Shown here piece by piece: positions 26,071-34,676 of a DNA stretch of 64,000 bases; position 1 is the stretch's first letter, and each line of letters begins with the position of its first letter. This stretch comes from Oceanobacillus jeddahensis (lineage in GTDB: Bacteria > Bacillota > Bacilli > Bacillales > Amphibacillaceae): positions 149,121 through 213,120 of the forward strand of contig NZ_CCDM010000003.1 of NCBI RefSeq assembly GCF_000750635.1, in the 5' to 3' direction. A model generated the notes under the pieces. It ran no database searches. It saw only the letters and a list, made by a program, of their open reading frames with translations, and was not told the DNA's origin. Both the position numbers and the translations under genes were made by a program.

Positions 26071-26776
26071 CTGCGTTTCTATAGTTCAAATAAAAAAATT
26101 ATACAATAAGATTGTATAAATGCGTTGATTGTAATTAAGAAATATGGTAGATTTGTATAGATGCACTTTAAAAAAGGAGGGGATTATGCATAAGTATCCT
26201 ATTTTAATTATATAACAGCTGATCTTGTTTAGTCAACACTTTTTAAAAAGTTTTTTTTGAGGGTTTAGTACGTTAGTACAAAGGAAAGGATATTGCAGAA
26301 ATAGGAATAGTCAGCTAAACAGGTGAATGAGTTAGTTTAGTGCTGAATGAATAAAAAGGAGAGGAGAGAAATATTCATCACTTCTTTTACAGCTCCGAGC
26401 TGGACACCATTTTTTGAATCATCAAAGGATGGATCACCAAGATTGGCAGACTGATGACTTATGGAGCAGTGATTGCACATGGATACGGTCTACTGACAGT
26501 AGTTGAGGTAAAAAAGGCAACTAAATGTATTTAAAAGACGGGCAGCCAATTTAGATACATGGAACAGAAGGGTATATCGAAAAATTGTAATGAGGAAAGA
26601 AGGGACATAAGAATTGAAAACTGTAAACGAAATTAGCTTTTCAGCAATATGCTGAAAAATTTTAGCATTATATAATTTAAGCTGTCGTTAGCAGTTGGCG
26701 ATAATCCAGTTTTTAATACTAATTCCACATGGAACAGGGATATCTGTAAAAATATTTGATTTAAGGGGTGAAGCAG
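26071..26776. other. Long non-coding stretch upstream of rpoB
   Basis: About 700 bases contain no ribosomal protein gene or rsmC-like gene, unlike the usual rplL-rpoB context. A 9-codon ORF (26186-26215, MHKYPILII) with AAAGGAGGGG but only a 3-base spacing could be a leader peptide. An ORF at 26347-26454 is not protein-like. The rpoB promoter and palindrome lie at 26638-26676. Confidence 0.5.
26638..26676 (+). promoter_or_regulatory. Palindrome plus TATAAT upstream of rpoB
   Basis: A 21-bp perfect palindrome (arms TTTTCAGCA and TGCTGAAAA, 3-base centre, 26638-26658) ends 12 bases before a consensus TATAAT at 26671-26676. No consensus -35 exists at the right distance; the palindrome occupies that place. 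This fits a regulated promoter, though the hairpin could also be a weak terminator for upstream transcripts. Confidence 0.55.
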
Positions 26777-29700
26777 TTGACAGGTCAACTAGTTCAGTAT
26801 GGACGGCACCGCCAACGCAGAAGCTATGCACGTATTAATGAAGTGTTAGAATTACCTAACTTAATCGAGATCCAAACCGCATCTTATGAATGGTTCTTAC
26901 AAGAAGGTTTGAGAGAGATGTTTCAGGACATCTCTCCGATTGAAAACTTTACGGGAAATCTATCACTTGAGTTTGTGGATTATAGTCTGGGTGATCCGAA
27001 ATATCCTGTAGACGAAGCAAAGGAAAGAGACGTGACATACAATGCTCCCCTCCGCGTGAAGGTTCGTTTAATCAATAATGAAACCGGAGAAGTAAAGGAA
27101 CAGGAAGTATTTATGGGTGACTTCCCGTTAATGACAGATACGGGAACATTTATTATTAATGGAGCAGAGCGGGTTATTGTATCACAGCTTGTGCGTTCAC
27201 CAAGTGTTTATTACAACGAAAAAATTGATAAAAACGGGAAACGCGGTATTACAACAACGGTCATTCCAAACCGTGGAGCTTGGTTAGAGTTTGAAATGGA
27301 TGCAAAAAATGTTGTTTATGTCCGTATTGACCGTACTCGTAAATTACCAATCACGGTTTTGTTAAGGGCTTTAGGATTTGGAACAGATCAAGAGATTGTT
27401 GATTTGTTGGGCGAGAACGAATATTTACGTAATACGTTAGAAAAAGACAACACAGAGAATGCCGAGAAAGCTCTTTTAGAAATCTATGAACGCCTACGTC
27501 CTGGTGAACCGCCGACAGTAGATAATGCGAAGAGTCTGTTAGTATCTCGCTTCTTTGACCCAAAACGCTATGATTTAGCGCATGTGGGCCGTTATAAAAT
27601 GAATAAAAAGCTCCATATAAAAAATCGTTTATTCAACCAAGTACTTGCAGTGCCAGTTGTAGATTCGGAATCCGGAGAAGTGCTTGCGAATAAAGGCGAC
27701 CGGCTGGAACGAAAATTATTAAATAAAATTCTTCCTTATCTTGAGCGTAAAGAAAACCGCTTTGGAGATAAAACAATGACACCACATGACGGGGTTTTAG
27801 AAGAGGAAATCACCGTACAATCTGTAAAAATTCTTGACCCGACAGATCCAAATGGAGAGAGCGAGCTAACTGTTATTGGTAACGGGGAAGTAACAAAAGA
27901 AATCAAAAATATCACACCGGCTGATATTTTAGCTTCTATCGGTTATTTCTTTAATCTGCTTCATCAAGTAGGGGACAGAGATGATATCGATCATCTTGGA
28001 AACCGCAGAATCCGTTCTGTTGGAGAATTATTGCAAAACCAGTTCCGTATCGGGTTGTCCCGTATGGAGCGTGTTGTGCGTGAGAGAATGTCTATACAGG
28101 ATACTTCCAGCGTAATACCACAGCAATTAATCAATATTCGTCCTGTGATTGCTTCCCTCAAGGAGTTCTTTGGAAGCTCACAGCTGTCTACGTTTATGGA
28201 CCAGACGAATCCGTTGGCAGAACTGACAAATAAACGCCGTCTTTCTGCACTTGGACCAGGTGGATTAACTCGTGAGCGTGCAGGGTTTGAAGTACGTGAT
28301 GTTCACTACTCCCACTATGGGCGTATGTGTCCAATTGAGACTCCCGAAGGACCAAATATCGGTTTGATCAACTCGCTTTCCAGTTATGCGATAGTCAATA
28401 AATTTGGATTTATTGAAACACCCTATCGCAGAATTGATCATGAAACTGGCAAGGTAACTGAACACATTGATTATCTGACTGCTGATGAGGAAGATAATTA
28501 TGTGATTGCACAGGCGAACGCACCCTTAACGGATGAGAAAACCTTCCAAAACGATGAAGTCATTGCCCGATTTGGCGGGGTAAACACGATTGTTGCACGA
28601 GAACAGATCGATTATATGGACGTTTCTCCTAAACAAGTTGTTTCAGCAGCGACTGCATGTATCCCATTTCTGGAAAATGACGATTCTAACCGTGCATTGA
28701 TGGGTGCGAATATGCAAAGGCAGGCCGTTCCTTTGATGAATCCCAAAGCCCCGATTGTTGGAACAGGTATGGAATATGTGAATGGGAAAGACTCTGGTGC
28801 GGCTGTTATCTGTCGCCATGATGGAGTGGTAGAACGTGTGGATGCGAAGACCGTCATTGTACGTCGTATTTCCAATGTGGAGGGAAAAGAAGTTAAAGGC
28901 GACACAGATCGTTACGGATTACAGAAGTATAAGCGTTCCAACCAGGGAACCTGCTATAACCAGCGCCCGATTGTTGCAGAAGGAGATCGTGTAACAAAAG
29001 GAGAGGTTCTTGCGGATGGTCCTTCGATGGAAAGCGGAGAACTAGCTTTGGGTCAAAATGTTCTTGTAGGCTTTATGACTTGGGAAGGGTATAACTACGA
29101 GGATGCGATTATTATGAGTGAACGCCTTGTAAAAGATGATGTCTATACGTCGATTCATATTGAAGAATTTGAATCAGAGTCCCGTGATACCAAGCTTGGA
29201 CCGGAAGAAATTACCAGAGATATTCCGAACGTTGGGGAAGATGCCCTGAAAAACCTTGATGAACAGGGAATTATCCGTATCGGTGCAGAAGTAACAGACA
29301 GTGATATTCTTGTCGGAAAAGTAACACCAAAAGGAATGACGGAGCTTTCAGCGGAAGAACGCTTATTACATGCAATCTTTGGCGAAAAAGCACGTGAAGT
29401 AAGAGATACTTCCTTACGTGTTCCTCACGGCGGAGACGGAATCGTCTTAGATGTGAAAATCTTTAATCGTGAAAATGGCGATGAGTTACCACCAGGTGTG
29501 AATCAGCTTGTTCGTGTTTATATCGTTCAAAAACGTAAAATTCACGAAGGAGATAAAATGGCAGGTCGTCACGGTAACAAAGGGGTTATCTCCAAAATTT
29601 TACCGGAAGAGGATATGCCATTCCTGCCGGACGGTACACCAATCGACATCATGCTGAACCCATTAGGGGTGCCATCCCGTATGAACATCGGGCAGGTGTT

Positions 29701-30310
29701 TGAGCTGCATTTAGGAATGGCTGCCAGACAGCTTGGACTGCATGTAGCAAGTCCGGTATTTGACGGAGCAACCGAGGAAGACGTTTGGGAAACTCTTGAA
29801 GAAGCAGGAATGCCAAGAGATGCAAAAACGATCCTTTATGATGGTCGCACAGGAGAAGCTTTTGACAACCGTATATCCGTTGGTGTCATGTATATGATTA
29901 AACTTGCACACATGGTTGACGATAAGCTGCACGCCCGTTCAACCGGACCATACTCGCTCGTAACACAGCAGCCGCTCGGCGGTAAGGCGCAGTTTGGCGG
30001 ACAGCGTTTTGGTGAGATGGAGGTTTGGGCATTAGAAGCTTACGGTGCGGCATACACCCTTCAGGAAATCTTAACGGTTAAATCAGATGATACCGTTGGA
30101 CGTGTGAAGACATATGAAGCTATTGTAAAAGGTGATAATGCACCCGAGCCGGGAGTTCCTGAGTCATTTAAAGTACTCATTAAAGAGCTTCAAAGTCTTG
30201 GGATGGATGTCAAGATACTCTCCAGCAATGAAGAGGAAATCGATATGCGTGAGATGGGAGAGGAGACTGAGCAAACAAATAAGCTTCATTTAAAAGTGGA
30301 AGATAATTAA
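26777..30310 (+). CDS. rpoB: RNA polymerase beta subunit, solitary second-copy type with altered rifampicin region
   Basis: This is a full-length RpoB (1177 residues) that assembles with alpha, beta', delta/epsilon and omega to form RNA polymerase. It begins at TTG 26777 as in B. subtilis ([20 protein letters not shown]) and keeps all core regions to the C-terminal [20 protein letters not shown]. Unlike the housekeeping gene it has no rplJ/rplL upstream and no rpoC downstream. Its rifampicin pocket reads [20 protein letters not shown]: Thr472 replaces the Gln equivalent to E. coli 513, and Asn485 replaces the His equivalent to 526; Asp516 and Ser531 equivalents are unchanged. Both changes sit at known resistance positions. 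I infer a drug-tolerant paralogue; a relocated sole copy is less likely. Confidence 0.93.
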   Translation: MTGQLVQYGRHRQRRSYARINEVLELPNLIEIQTASYEWFLQEGLREMFQDISPIENFTGNLSLEFVDYSLGDPKYPVDEAKERDVTYNAPLRVKVRLINNETGEVKEQEVFMGDFPLMTDTGTFIINGAERVIVSQLVRSPSVYYNEKIDKNGKRGITTTVIPNRGAWLEFEMDAKNVVYVRIDRTRKLPITVLLRALGFGTDQEIVDLLGENEYLRNTLEKDNTENAEKALLEIYERLRPGEPPTVDNAKSLLVSRFFDPKRYDLAHVGRYKMNKKLHIKNRLFNQVLAVPVVDSESGEVLANKGDRLERKLLNKILPYLERKENRFGDKTMTPHDGVLEEEITVQSVKILDPTDPNGESELTVIGNGEVTKEIKNITPADILASIGYFFNLLHQVGDRDDIDHLGNRRIRSVGELLQNQFRIGLSRMERVVRERMSIQDTSSVIPQQLINIRPVIASLKEFFGSSQLSTFMDQTNPLAELTNKRRLSALGPGGLTRERAGFEVRDVHYSHYGRMCPIETPEGPNIGLINSLSSYAIVNKFGFIETPYRRIDHETGKVTEHIDYLTADEEDNYVIAQANAPLTDEKTFQNDEVIARFGGVNTIVAREQIDYMDVSPKQVVSAATACIPFLENDDSNRALMGANMQRQAVPLMNPKAPIVGTGMEYVNGKDSGAAVICRHDGVVERVDAKTVIVRRISNVEGKEVKGDTDRYGLQKYKRSNQGTCYNQRPIVAEGDRVTKGEVLADGPSMESGELALGQNVLVGFMTWEGYNYEDAIIMSERLVKDDVYTSIHIEEFESESRDTKLGPEEITRDIPNVGEDALKNLDEQGIIRIGAEVTDSDILVGKVTPKGMTELSAEERLLHAIFGEKAREVRDTSLRVPHGGDGIVLDVKIFNRENGDELPPGVNQLVRVYIVQKRKIHEGDKMAGRHGNKGVISKILPEEDMPFLPDGTPIDIMLNPLGVPSRMNIGQVFELHLGMAARQLGLHVASPVFDGATEEDVWETLEEAGMPRDAKTILYDGRTGEAFDNRISVGVMYMIKLAHMVDDKLHARSTGPYSLVTQQPLGGKAQFGGQRFGEMEVWALEAYGAAYTLQEILTVKSDDTVGRVKTYEAIVKGDNAPEPGVPESFKVLIKELQSLGMDVKILSSNEEEIDMREMGEETEQTNKLHLKVEDN

Positions 30311-30544
30311 AGACTGCCGGCATAGCATTTAGAGAATATAAACAGCATGTTTATAATTATTCACATCTTATGAGCAGGTCTACGAATACAGAATGATACG
30401 AGAATACAAAAGAGGCTCTAATGTTATTTCAAATACTAATTCTGATGCTTTTGAAAGAATAAACAAATAGTAGGTATTTCTATTGAGATAATTAAATAGA
30501 ATATTCCAAAATATCTCAAATGATAAACGACAACTGATATGCTC

Positions 30545-30960
30545 CCTTTATAGTAGACAGAGAAATAATAAAATTCTCTCCTATCTATGAAGGGAGTATT
30601 TCGTATGTCTAAAAGGCTGACTAAACATGAGTTAGATGAACGAATTCAAATAGTCCAGCAAGTATTAAATAAGAGAAAATCGATAGGGACAACAGCTAAA
30701 AAATATGGAGTAGATGAACGGATACTGAAAAGCTGGATTCGTAAATATCAGGCTGATGGAGTGGATGGCTTGAAAGAATCAAGAAACTGGAAGTCCTAGT
30801 CCGCAGAGTTAAAACAACAAGCTGTCGAGTTTTATCTGTATAAAGGGGAAGCCTAGAAAGCACATGTAAACAATTTAATATTTCGTCCCATTCGGTTTTA
30901 CAACGTTGGATTAACTATTATACTAGTGGAAAAGAGATTAAATCCACGAGTACTAGATGT
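30545..30960 (+). mobile_element. IS3-family (IS150-type) remnant with broken orfA
   Basis: GCTCCCTTTATAGTAGACAG at about 30541-30560 resembles the terminal repeat of IS150-group elements. The orfA-like frame from ATG 30605 (MSKRLTKHELDERIQIVQQV, then GVDERILKSWIRKYQADGVD) stops at 30799; further HTH pieces (TCKQFNISSHSVLQRWINYY) lie beyond a second stop in another frame. orfB is absent. It marks an old insertion just after rpoB. Confidence 0.75.
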
Positions 30961-31051
30961 TTTAGAACAAAGAGCATATATCCAATCTACAATTAAAGTC
31001 GCTTGGGCAAAATAATCATATTATTAACAATTGTTTTATCATTTTGATTAA

Positions 31052-31126
31052 ATCAATGGTTGGAATCGATTAGCTATTGCTGCTGGTCTAGTTCCAAGAA
31101 GCTATAAACTAGTGATAAAAAAATAG
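31052..31126 (+). pseudogene. Tail of a carboxymuconolactone decarboxylase-like gene
   Basis: About 24 codons read INGWNRLAIAAGLVPRSYK before a stop at 31124-31126. The INxWNRLAI...xGSY ending is common in AhpD/carboxymuconolactone decarboxylase-family proteins. Nothing of the CxxC core remains. Confidence 0.4.
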
Positions 31127-31175
31127 ATGAGGGGGTTATACAAATCCCCTTACTTATTATAATTATAGATCATTT

Positions 31176-31530
31176 TTAGTCTTTCATATCAAACGGATCA
31201 ATTACTTTCTTTTCATGGGAAGACAGTACAATATTCGTTGATGGCGTTCCGTATTGCATGGTATCATCAATAAATTGTTCTAAGCTTTCCGCTGAATGGG
31301 TGGATAATTTGGCAATATAGCTTACCTCTCCAGCAACTCGATAGCACTCAAGTACATCCGGATGGTTATTACAAAAGTTCGATAACGCTTTACAATCTGT
31401 TGATTTAAACAATACAAGTGCAGTAATGGGGCGATCTAACTTTTTTAATGAGACCTGCGCATGATAACCCTCAATAATTTGCTGCTCTTCTAATCTTCGT
31501 ACTCTTTCAATGACGGATGGGGAGGTTAAA
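31176..31530 (-). pseudogene. Lrp/AsnC regulator lacking its N-terminus
   Basis: The frame read leftward from about 31530 contains LTSPSVIERVRRLEEQQII (end of the HTH), KKLDRPITALVLFKSTDC and the RAM-domain stretch VLECYRVAGEVSYIAKLSTH to the stop at 31176. The first HTH helix and start codon are missing. It resembles the intact Lrp-type protein at 10100 in length and layout. An MFS remnant lies on its other side. Confidence 0.7.
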
Positions 31531-31649
31531 TAATAGTATTTTATTAAATAGTTAGAACGAATAATGTCTTATGTATAAAAACGGCTATCTACCATTGTCT
31601 TCGTTAGATAAAGCTTTGATATAAAGAAAGATGAACCCAATTTTTATTT

Positions 31650-31935
31650 CAAAAAGATTAGCCTTTATTGTGATTGGCTCAGTTGGTTTAGCTATGAATC
31701 CTGCGCTTGTAACACTTGTTACAAGAGTTTGATGAGCCGGCATGCTCGTTGCCACTGTTCATACCTCCATTATTAATGTGGGAATTATGATTGGTTCAGC
31801 TGTAAGCGGAGTAGCAATTGACGCAGACTACGGACTTGCTTTTCCATTATGGGTGGGGCGAAAATGGGGATTTTTGGTCTGATATCGCTGTTACCAGTTA
31901 TACGAGGAAAAGTTCCTTCTGTTGTAGCTCAATAA
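31650..31935 (+). pseudogene. MFS transporter C-terminal remnant (paralogue of 15053 gene)
   Basis: This segment carries several stops but matches the last 90 codons of the MFS gene at 15053-16210 piece by piece: VGLAMNPAL, GMLVATVHTSIINVGIMIGS, GVAIDADYGL, LWVG and a final VIRGKVPS-like tail to TAA 31933-31935. The same kind of terminator and then a Cys-rich small protein gene follow, as at 16.2-16.6 kb. Confidence 0.8.
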
Positions 31936-31980
31936 GCGAATAAGATTATCCTTATCAAAATAAAGTATTTCATTTATCTA

Positions 31981-32015
31981 ACCCAGCTGTCCATTTGCAG
32001 TTGGGTTTTTTAGTT
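31981..32015 (+). terminator. Terminator after the MFS remnant
   Basis: A 9-bp stem (ACCCAGCTG/CAGTTGGGT) is followed by TTTTTTAG. It parallels the terminator after the intact paralogue at 16226. Confidence 0.8.
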
Positions 32016-32129
32016 GTTTTAGCGGAAAAATAAAGTGAAAATTTTTATTATATGATATGGTAAACATAGAGTTTTATTTATATTTACGTTGAAATCGACC
32101 TTATATTCATTATCAATGAGGAGGCTAAT

Positions 32130-32291
32130 ATGTTTCATTATGAGGCGCTTTGTTATAATTGTAAAAAGATATTCAAGGTATACGAAGAAACTCCCAAATA
32201 TAAACTAGTTAAGGAGAAAAAGACAAAGTTTTTTTGTGAAGATTATGATCATCAAATACGTATGGAAGCAATAAAAAACTTTTTTAGATAG
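32130..32291 (+). CDS. Small Cys-rich protein, second copy with a lost Cys
   Basis: This 53-residue protein (MFHYEALCYNCKKIFKVYEE start) is about 80 percent like the one at 16419 by eye. The first pair CYNC is intact, but the second cluster CCEDC has become FCEDY, so a four-Cys metal site can no longer form. GAGGAGG lies six bases before the ATG. It may be a decaying paralogue that is still translated. Confidence 0.6.
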   Translation: MFHYEALCYNCKKIFKVYEETPKYKLVKEKKTKFFCEDYDHQIRMEAIKNFFR

Positions 32292-32331
32292 GATATTTTG
32301 GATTATTTATTATAGGTATCACTCAATCCAT

Positions 32332-32360
32332 TTGACATTTCGAGAATATTCGAATACCAT
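32332..32360 (+). promoter_or_regulatory. Promoter and operator of the ArsR-type gene
   Basis: TTGACA (32332-32337) and TACCAT 17 bases later form a possible promoter. Between them lies ATTTCGAGAATATTCGAA, matching the reverse complement of the ATTTCTCGAAAT sites found downstream at 32712 and 32783. Autorepression by the ArsR-type protein is inferred. Confidence 0.5.
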
Positions 32361-32366
32361 GGATTT

Positions 32367-32684
32367 ATGAATAACTTAAGTGAGATTTTTAAAGTGTTGG
32401 GAAATGAAAAAAGACTCGATATGCTGCGATGGTTAAAAGATCCCATGGACCATTTTGAAAAGTCGACTGCACACCTTTCCAAAAATATCAGTGAAAAAGG
32501 GGGCGTCTGTGTGGGTGACATTCAGGAGAAAGCACAAATGTCACCATCCACTGTGTCGCATTACTTAAAGATGATGCAGCAGGCAGGGCTTTTGGAATCT
32601 GAACGCCATGGGCAATGGACTTACTATCGTCGAAACGAAGAAAAAATAGAGGAAATAGTATCTCTTATAAAAAAAGATCTGTAG
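32367..32684 (+). CDS. ArsR family transcriptional regulator
   Basis: This 105-residue winged-helix protein (FKVLGNEKRLDMLRWL, then VGDIQEKAQMSPSTVSHYLKMMQQAGLLESERHGQWTYYR) belongs to the ArsR/SmtB family. It lacks the alpha-3 ELCVCDL metal-binding pair (here GVCVGDI with one Cys), so metal sensing is doubtful. Downstream are two genes for paired small DMT transporters, with two copies of a palindromic site in the gap, suggesting it represses them. The ribosome site is weak. Confidence 0.85.
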   Translation: MNNLSEIFKVLGNEKRLDMLRWLKDPMDHFEKSTAHLSKNISEKGGVCVGDIQEKAQMSPSTVSHYLKMMQQAGLLESERHGQWTYYRRNEEKIEEIVSLIKKDL

Positions 32685-32711
32685 ATCTTTTTTTATCTCT
32701 GTAAATTCGTT

Positions 32712-32794
32712 ATTTCTCGAAATGTATAAATGCTGCTCTTTTTTCGAGGTCAGATGTTTTATTTTTTATCTTTTATTTCGTTATTTCTCGAAAT
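32712..32794 (+). promoter_or_regulatory. Direct repeats of an ArsR-type operator
   Basis: The near-palindrome ATTTCTCGAAAT occurs at 32712-32723 and 32783-32794, each inside a longer match TTCGTTATTTCTCGAAAT; the copies are 71 bases apart. They lie between the ArsR-type gene and the DMT pair, and a related site overlaps the ArsR-type promoter. Confidence 0.6.
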
Positions 32795-32825
32795 ATAAAA
32801 TAAATATTTGTGGGAGTTGAATTTT

Positions 32826-33254
32826 TTGAAGATTCTATTTTATGCTGTGGCACTATTAGCAGGAGTCACATTAAGCGTGGAAGGAGCGATATATGCAGTA
32901 CTTGGAGAATCGATTGGAAAATTAGAAAGCAGTCTTTATAACTTTGCTGTTGGAACGATTATTCTAGGCGTTGCTTTACTCTTTTGGGGAAAAGGTTCCT
33001 TATCTTACACAGTGAAAGCACCGAAATGGCAACTGACAGGAGGCTTGTTAGGAATTATATATTTGACCATTCTAGTTATTGGCATTCCGCTAATAGGTGT
33101 AGGTCTGGCTATGAGCAGTGTGGTTGTCGGGCAATTGGTTATGAGTATGGTTATCGAACATAAAGGCTGGCTGGGCAGTCCAAAAATAAAAGTGAGACCA
33201 GAAAAAATTATTGCTGCAATACTTATGATTACTTCATTATTTCTTATTTACTAG
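32826..33254 (+). CDS. DMT family transporter subunit (DUF606/YdcZ type)
   Basis: This is a 142-residue membrane protein with about five helices (LFYAVALLAGVTLSVEGAIY, LYNFAVGTIILGVALLFW, GLLGIIYLTILVIGIPLIGV). It belongs to the DUF606 branch of drug/metabolite transporters, which work as half-size units. The start is taken at TTG 32826, ten bases after GGGAG, rather than TTG 32808. It is followed 10 bases later by a second DUF606 gene, giving a probable heterodimer regulated by the ArsR-type protein. Confidence 0.82.
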   Translation: MKILFYAVALLAGVTLSVEGAIYAVLGESIGKLESSLYNFAVGTIILGVALLFWGKGSLSYTVKAPKWQLTGGLLGIIYLTILVIGIPLIGVGLAMSSVVVGQLVMSMVIEHKGWLGSPKIKVRPEKIIAAILMITSLFLIY

Positions 33255-33264
33255 GAGGTTAAGA

Positions 33265-33744
33265 ATGTCGATTTTTATTTTAATTGCTTCACTCATTGGC
33301 GGTGTCCTGTTAAGTGCACAATCATCCGTTAATGGTTCTTTCAGCAGTAAAGCAGGAACATTAGAAAGTGCTTTTCTAACCTTTATTACAGGTGGAATGA
33401 TGCTGTTTATCGTTGTTTTATTTTTCGGAACCGGAAATTTCTTATCCTTTTTAGAAGCACCCAAATGGCAGCTGGCAGCTGTTTGGTTCGGTGTAGGTTA
33501 TTTATTTTTAACAATACTTGCTGTTCCGAAAATTGGTGTTATCGCAACAAATCTATCTGCAATTATTGGGCAGTTGTCAATGGGAATGCTGATTGACCAT
33601 TTCGGCTGGTTCGGCGGCATGCTGGTACCACTTGACTGGCAACGATTGCTGGCACTTCTATTAATGTTTATAGCGCTTCGGTTGATTTATCATGCGAATA
33701 TAAAAGAGCGTAAAGAGAGAGGTCAGGTATCGGAAATGACTTAA
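33265..33744 (+). CDS. DMT family transporter subunit (DUF606/YdcZ type), partner
   Basis: The second half-size DUF606 protein (159 residues) repeats the same plan: LIASLIGGVLLSAQSSVNGSF, FLTFITGGMMLFIVVLFFGTGNF, APKWQLAAVWFGVGYLFL, and a final helix near LALLLMFIALRLIYH. The APKWQL motif is shared with the preceding gene. AGGAGG lies six bases before the ATG. Paired opposite-topology subunits are typical of small DMT exporters; the substrate is unknown. Confidence 0.85.
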   Translation: MSIFILIASLIGGVLLSAQSSVNGSFSSKAGTLESAFLTFITGGMMLFIVVLFFGTGNFLSFLEAPKWQLAAVWFGVGYLFLTILAVPKIGVIATNLSAIIGQLSMGMLIDHFGWFGGMLVPLDWQRLLALLLMFIALRLIYHANIKERKERGQVSEMT

Positions 33745-33826
33745 TTAATGAAAGAATGAAAGGAGGTGAGTGAAAAGTAGTTTTAAGAAGAAATGAGAAG
33801 AAAATAATCAATATGGAGGAATTTTA

Positions 33827-34621
33827 ATGCAGTTACAATTAAAAGGAAAAACAGCATTGATTACCGGTTCAACATCCGGAATAGGGAAGGCGATTGCCAT
33901 TTCTTTAGCAGCAGAAGGAGCGAAAGTTATTATTAATGGACGCAATCAGGAAAAGATTAAACAAACAATAGCGGGTATTCATTCGGAATATCCGGAAAAT
34001 TTAGTTGATTCTATTGCTGCTGATTTAGGTACGAAAGAAGGCAATGAACAAGTGATAGAAAAATATCCGCATATAGATATACTGATTAATAATTTAGGTA
34101 TTTTTGAACCAGTTGATTATTTTGATACAACTGATGAAGATTGGTACAAGCAATTTGAAATAAATATGATGAGTGGTGTCCGTTTAACACGCTGGTACTT
34201 AAAGCAAATGATTCAACGCAATGAAGGCAGAGTCATCTTTATTGGAAGTGAAGCTTCTTTAGTTCCAGCTGCCGAAATGCCTCATTATAGCGCGGTTAAA
34301 ACCATGCAGCTTTCTTTATCCCGAAGCTTAGCGGAATTAACGAAAGGATCGAAAGTTACTGTAAATACCGTTACACCAGGGTCTACTTTTACGGAAGGGG
34401 TAGAAACCATGCTTCGTACACTCTATGCTGATGAGGATTTGACAATTGAAGAGATGGAAAAACGCTTTATACAGGAGAACCGGTCTACTTCCATTATCCA
34501 AAGACTGATTCGCCCTAAAGAAATAGCTCATTTGGTTACTTTTTTAAGCAGTCCGCTTTCTTCTGCGATTAATGGTTCTGCATTAAAAATAGATGGGGGA
34601 CTGGTCCGCAGCGTATTTTAA
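33827..34621 (+). CDS. Short-chain dehydrogenase/reductase
   Basis: This is a classical SDR of 264 residues. It has the cofactor loop TGSTSGIG (13-20), NNLGI, Ser141 in FIGSEAS and the catalytic Tyr154/Lys158 in YSAVK. An Asn-Gly-Arg after beta-2 (INGRN) suggests NADPH use. The substrate is unknown. GGAGG precedes the ATG. It is followed after 55 bases by a second NAD(P)-binding enzyme gene, and both follow the DMT pair in the same direction, so they may form one transcript under the ArsR-type regulator. Confidence 0.9.
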   Translation: MQLQLKGKTALITGSTSGIGKAIAISLAAEGAKVIINGRNQEKIKQTIAGIHSEYPENLVDSIAADLGTKEGNEQVIEKYPHIDILINNLGIFEPVDYFDTTDEDWYKQFEINMMSGVRLTRWYLKQMIQRNEGRVIFIGSEASLVPAAEMPHYSAVKTMQLSLSRSLAELTKGSKVTVNTVTPGSTFTEGVETMLRTLYADEDLTIEEMEKRFIQENRSTSIIQRLIRPKEIAHLVTFLSSPLSSAINGSALKIDGGLVRSVF

Positions 34622-34676
34622 GGCGCTAATAAAATACAAGTAAGACATACTTATGAATGAAAAGGGAGAGAATAAA

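Noticed and set aside
26347-26454. 35-codon ORF upstream of rpoB
   Set aside because: The peptide is not protein-like in context, the next frames are degenerate, and no homologous pattern is recognised.
26777-30310. Treating rpoB as the ordinary housekeeping gene
   Set aside because: The absence of rplL upstream and rpoC downstream and the Thr/Asn substitutions in the rifampicin pocket argue against it, although a sole relocated copy cannot be ruled out from this window.
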